DNA from: Callaeas wilsoni
Lineage: Eukaryota > Chordata > Aves > Passeriformes > Callaeidae
Length of the DNA stretch: 64,000 nt
Direction of reading: 5' to 3'
Assembly: GCA_013398955.1 (NCBI GenBank)
Contig: VWPU01012601.1
Coordinates: 1-64,000 of the forward strand
This document shows, piece by piece, positions 60,573 through 64,000 of the stretch. A model generated the notes under the pieces. The model worked only from the letters and a program-made list of their open reading frames with translations. It did no database searches and was not told the DNA's origin. The position numbers and the translations under genes are program-made. Position 1 is the first letter of the stretch. Every line of letters begins with the position of its first letter.

Positions 60573-63500
60573 AGGTTGACTGCTTTTTATGCTAGGAATA
60601 ATGGCAGCAGGTCTGGCTTTCGAGGTTGTGGCTCATGCCGGGCGCGTGCAGCGTGGCAATCCAGCCAATTTAATGCAGCAGCAGTTTGACCCGTGCCCTC
60701 CTCCATCTTCCTATTGTCGTGCTTTATGCTCGTTATCATTTGATAGGCTGTCAAAGCAGAATTTGTACTTAATCTTAATTACAAGTACTAGTAACAAAGA
60801 AACCCCAAATCTATGGAGAGATTAAAGCAGACTTTCACAGCTGCTGTTATTTCTGTATGTCGGTGTGTGTTGTGGGGACTGACTTGGGCTGGTGTAGGTG
60901 ACACAACTGACACCAGCTGAAGCAGTACCTATGCCATGTGTTTAAGAATTCAGTGTGGGGTGATAGCAGTACTCTGCTGGCAGCAAGATCTCACACAGAT
61001 CAGTAGAGCTGCTTGACTTTTCCATCTCTATTTGTGATCAGTAGGATGTTACGTGTGATGCTTTGACTTTGGCAAATGATCAGCCAGTAATTCTGCTATT
61101 TTCTACTCCTTAAAACCAATTGTTGTGTTAATCAAACAGGACTGATTTGGAGCAGAATTATACTAATATGGGTTCCTTCCAGAAGTATGAGATGGCTTAA
61201 ACTGAAATGCTTCTCTAGATAATAAAACAAAAGGCTTTTGTTTAATCCAAGTGCTGCACATCCCGGGTTTAGAGAAGACAAAGGCAAAGCTGCTTCTGTG
61301 CTGGGTGGGTGTTTTTGGTTGATTTGGAGGAGGTTGTTTAAGTTTAGGATAGATGGTCAAAAAGGTAGTGGCTTCCTAGGAAAGTGGCAATGCAGCTAAA
61401 AAACTGAATTGAAAACTGTTTTTTTCAGTAAAGCTAGAGGGAAAAAAGGCAGGAGAACAGCAGCTGTGAAATGCTCAGGTCACTGAGGGCTAAGTAAGTA
61501 AATTCCAGCAGGCTGAGTTTTGAATGCTGACTGAAATTCAGCTGTCTGCGGTAGAGAAGGACCTGTGGGCTCACAGGCAGAGCTGGTGGGGAAGGTTGTG
61601 GGGATGGCCTTTGTGTCTGCCAGGCGAAGGGCAGGAGCTGAGTTTCTGCAGCTCTGGTACCCTCATTTTAATGGCAATTTCACCACCAGGGCTCGTGAAA
61701 GAGAGGGTTGCCTGCTCTGGTGGGGATGTTACTGTCTTGAGGCTTGTCATAAAACTATGGAGGTTTATGCTTTGAGGTTGTGGGGTTTTTTATTACTCTG
61801 TTGGTTTTCCATGTGGGCTTTTTTTGGTGCGTTTTTTTGTTTGTTCATTTTTGTCTCTTCCCTGTTACTTTGGGTTCTGCTGGGGTGGGGCTGTGGTCAT
61901 GTTTCCTTTTAGCTGCTGCCAAGTGCGTGCTGCAACTCCTTACTCCAGAGCAAGGCCCATATCCCTGTTAAACTTGACAAGGTCTCCTGCAATGGTTTTG
62001 CCTAAAGAGTGGAGTCAGGGTTTTTGCTCTCTGCCAGCTGAGAGACCCTGTGGTGCAGCCAGAACTGGCAGGTACTGGAGGCCCAGGAGGTGAGTGAGCA
62101 ACAGCAAGGACTGGCACTAACCTGTGGGAAATGGCAACTGAGGGATTCTGGCATCTTCGGTAACACCTCCTGCTTCCTAGGGGTTATTTAAAGCTGCAGC
62201 AGTGAAATAAGAGGTAAAACATGCACTGAAACTTGTTCTGTCTGCAAATGAAACCTGAAATGGAGAAACTGCAGTTTGGAGGGTGACATAAACTAATGGA
62301 GATTTTGAAAGGCTTTTGTGTTTAAAGTAAGGTGGCTACTTGTGAGGTTTGGGGTTTTTGGGTGGTTTGTTTGGTGATGGCTGTTGGGTTTGGTGGTTTT
62401 GTTTGTTTGTTTTTGTTGTTGTTTTTCTGAATGTCCATCTGAAGTTTGGTGTCTTGCTACCAGGAGCTACCAGGAAGGCCAAGGCATGAAGCTCCACATT
62501 CTTCCCAGATTCTTGAAGTCCTTGGGCTGCCTGCAGCTCAGACCTTGTCTGTCAGGAGAGATGTACAGATTCAGGCAAAGAATCAATAGAAGCTGCAGTC
62601 TGGATAAAAGAGTGAACTCGGAATGTATTGTTGAGTGCAATAAGGTTATGAGAACATTTTAAATAATGACTAAAAGTGCTCTTGCAAAATCAGTCTTAGA
62701 CTTCAGAATATTTGATCTCAATCATCTTAGCACTGCAGAAAAAGCTGAGAGTTTCAGGCTTTCCTTACAGGTGTAAGGAAAATGGAGACAATCAGTTGCC
62801 TGGAGAGGTACTTACATCCAGCAGGCAGTAAATATATTGTAGAATTGGATTTAGACAACTGCAAGCGTGGGCTGTGTCAGGATGTTAATGCTTGTTATAC
62901 ATGCAAATTAAAAGTCACTCTTCTGCTCAAAAAAAGGTAAAGAAAGTGGATGGACACTATATGTTATGCTAAATGCTGTTCATAGTGTTGAGGTTTCTCT
63001 GATGGAAGCCATTATTTGATTTACTGCTTTAAGCAAAACACGTGTAGAATAACCCCTGTATTTTTTTAAGCTTTGTTATCTATTTACCATACCTGTAGTC
63101 ATTTGTTATAATAATTTGTTAAGCAGCATAAGTAAAATGAGCAGGAAGAGGCTACTATCAGAAAAAAAATGTAAAAAGTGCCTGTCTGTAAATCTAAAAC
63201 TAACTCTGGGTTGCATGAGCTGTGAGCTCTAACAATGGCTGTTAGACACTAACCTGCAGGAACCAAAAAAAGGGGAGGAGAGGGAAGTAGCAGAAAGGGA
63301 TGGGAACAACTTAGAACGCTCCGTGTTCTCCTCCTGTGTTGAGGAATGCCCTGGTGTGTTCCCCTAAGCCCAGGCTACTAGAACGGGCTCTGTCTCATAG
63401 CCAGTGTATCAACTGTGTAGCTTTTCCTGCCCATCATTTGCACATGTATGTGTTATAACATCCATGTACAATTCCAGGTTCTGGAATGGGCTTTGACCTC

Positions 63501-63896
63501 CTGTCATCAAACAGGAGAGCACAGAAGCACTGTGTGTGTGAAATTCCTTGTCTTGATGTAGTCTTTTATTTGGAGAGCTCTGAGGAGAAAGGGAGGAAAG
63601 CAGCAGACAACAAGCAGATGGATTACCAGAATTCAGAAGAGCAGAAAGTAAAAGCAGGATCAGAAGTTTACAGGAAGGAAAAGACCTTCAAAGATCCCAA
63701 CACAGAAATGTTAATGTTACTTTCTGGAAGGCCTGGGGAATGCAGCTGAATTTCATAACATGGATTAGAACAGGAAAGAAGCATTGTGCTTAATAGGGCT
63801 GACTTTCCATACCACCTGGGAGGAAGGACTTTCCTTTTTTTAATCAGGTCTCAACCCTAAACAAAGTCATGGAGAATGATTTAAGTTGCATGCTCT
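60573..63896. other. No supported gene
   Basis: Moderate A+T. The segment 61520-62090 has overlapping + frames in all three phases, so none is favoured. The frame 63486-63749 (87 codons, hydrophilic and lysine/glutamate-rich) lies just upstream of the splice acceptor at 63919, but no donor or codon bias supports it. No RNA gene was seen. Confidence 0.4.
62345..62427 (+). repeat. G/T-rich low-complexity tract
   Basis: The segment is composed almost wholly of G and T, with GGGG, GGG and GGG runs in its first half and GTTT-type repeats in its second half. It may form G-rich secondary structure. There is no unit regular enough to call a microsatellite along its whole length. Confidence 0.75.
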
Positions 63897-64000
63897 AAGC
63901 TGTTTTTTCTCTCTTGCAGTCCCCCAGAGTGGACAGCTGTCAAGTGCTTGGCCAGCTGCCTCTATCGCTGGGTGCTGATATGGCACTGATGGGAGAGCTC
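63897..64000 (+). other. Candidate 3' splice site and partial exon running off the window
   Basis: A nearly pure pyrimidine tract (TGTTTTTTCTCTCTTGCAG) ends in CAG at 63917-63919, with a branch-point-like CTCTAAG about 21 bases upstream. This matches the vertebrate acceptor consensus very well. Downstream, the frame starting at 63920 is open for all 27 codons to the window end, whereas the other two frames close within it. I do not recognise the translation. It may be an internal coding exon, or the 5' end of a terminal non-coding exon. A chance match remains possible because T-rich runs are common here. Confidence 0.3.

Overview
The window looks like gene-poor, AT-rich vertebrate nuclear DNA, most likely from a bird and probably a songbird. 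Three kinds of evidence support this. There are 3'-truncated CR1 LINE fragments, and the two clearest carry a CR1-type 3' end in reverse orientation. There are several solo LTRs with retroviral architecture. A broken endogenous retrovirus (ERV) at the left edge has an envelope TM region of a type seen in avian ERVs. No tRNA, rRNA, CRISPR array, operon or long intact cellular reading frame is visible. Most short ORFs are chance openings in non-coding DNA. The species and family assignments are recognition by eye, not database results.

Left edge (1-1785): the 3' end of a provirus on the + strand. Decayed reverse transcriptase sequence is followed by RNase H, the first part of the integrase zinc-binding domain, an abrupt junction near 758-769, the envelope TM subunit, a polypurine tract and a 3' LTR. 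An internal deletion has removed most of integrase and the surface envelope. The pol and env remnants remain in one phase, interrupted by two stop codons.

Middle (1786-59887): long stretches with no gene I can support, interrupted by six further candidate LTRs (4443-5331 +, 16647-17387 -, 30306-30735 +, 32618-33271 -, 52628-52932 +, 56935-57334 +), three CR1 pieces (13742, 22163, 43636), low-complexity tracts, and one CpG-dense block (29719-30110) that looks like an orphan promoter with a splice-donor match.

Right edge (59888-64000): a second CpG-dense block overlaps a minus-strand frame with strongly G/C-biased third codon positions. Next to it lies a tandem array of three nearly identical 94-bp units. 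The last 100 bases hold a textbook-like 3' splice site followed by a frame open to the window end. These are the best leads for a cellular gene, but I recognise no product.

No multi-gene pathway is visible. The LTRs appear as independent insertions, and any effect on host genes would be regulatory.
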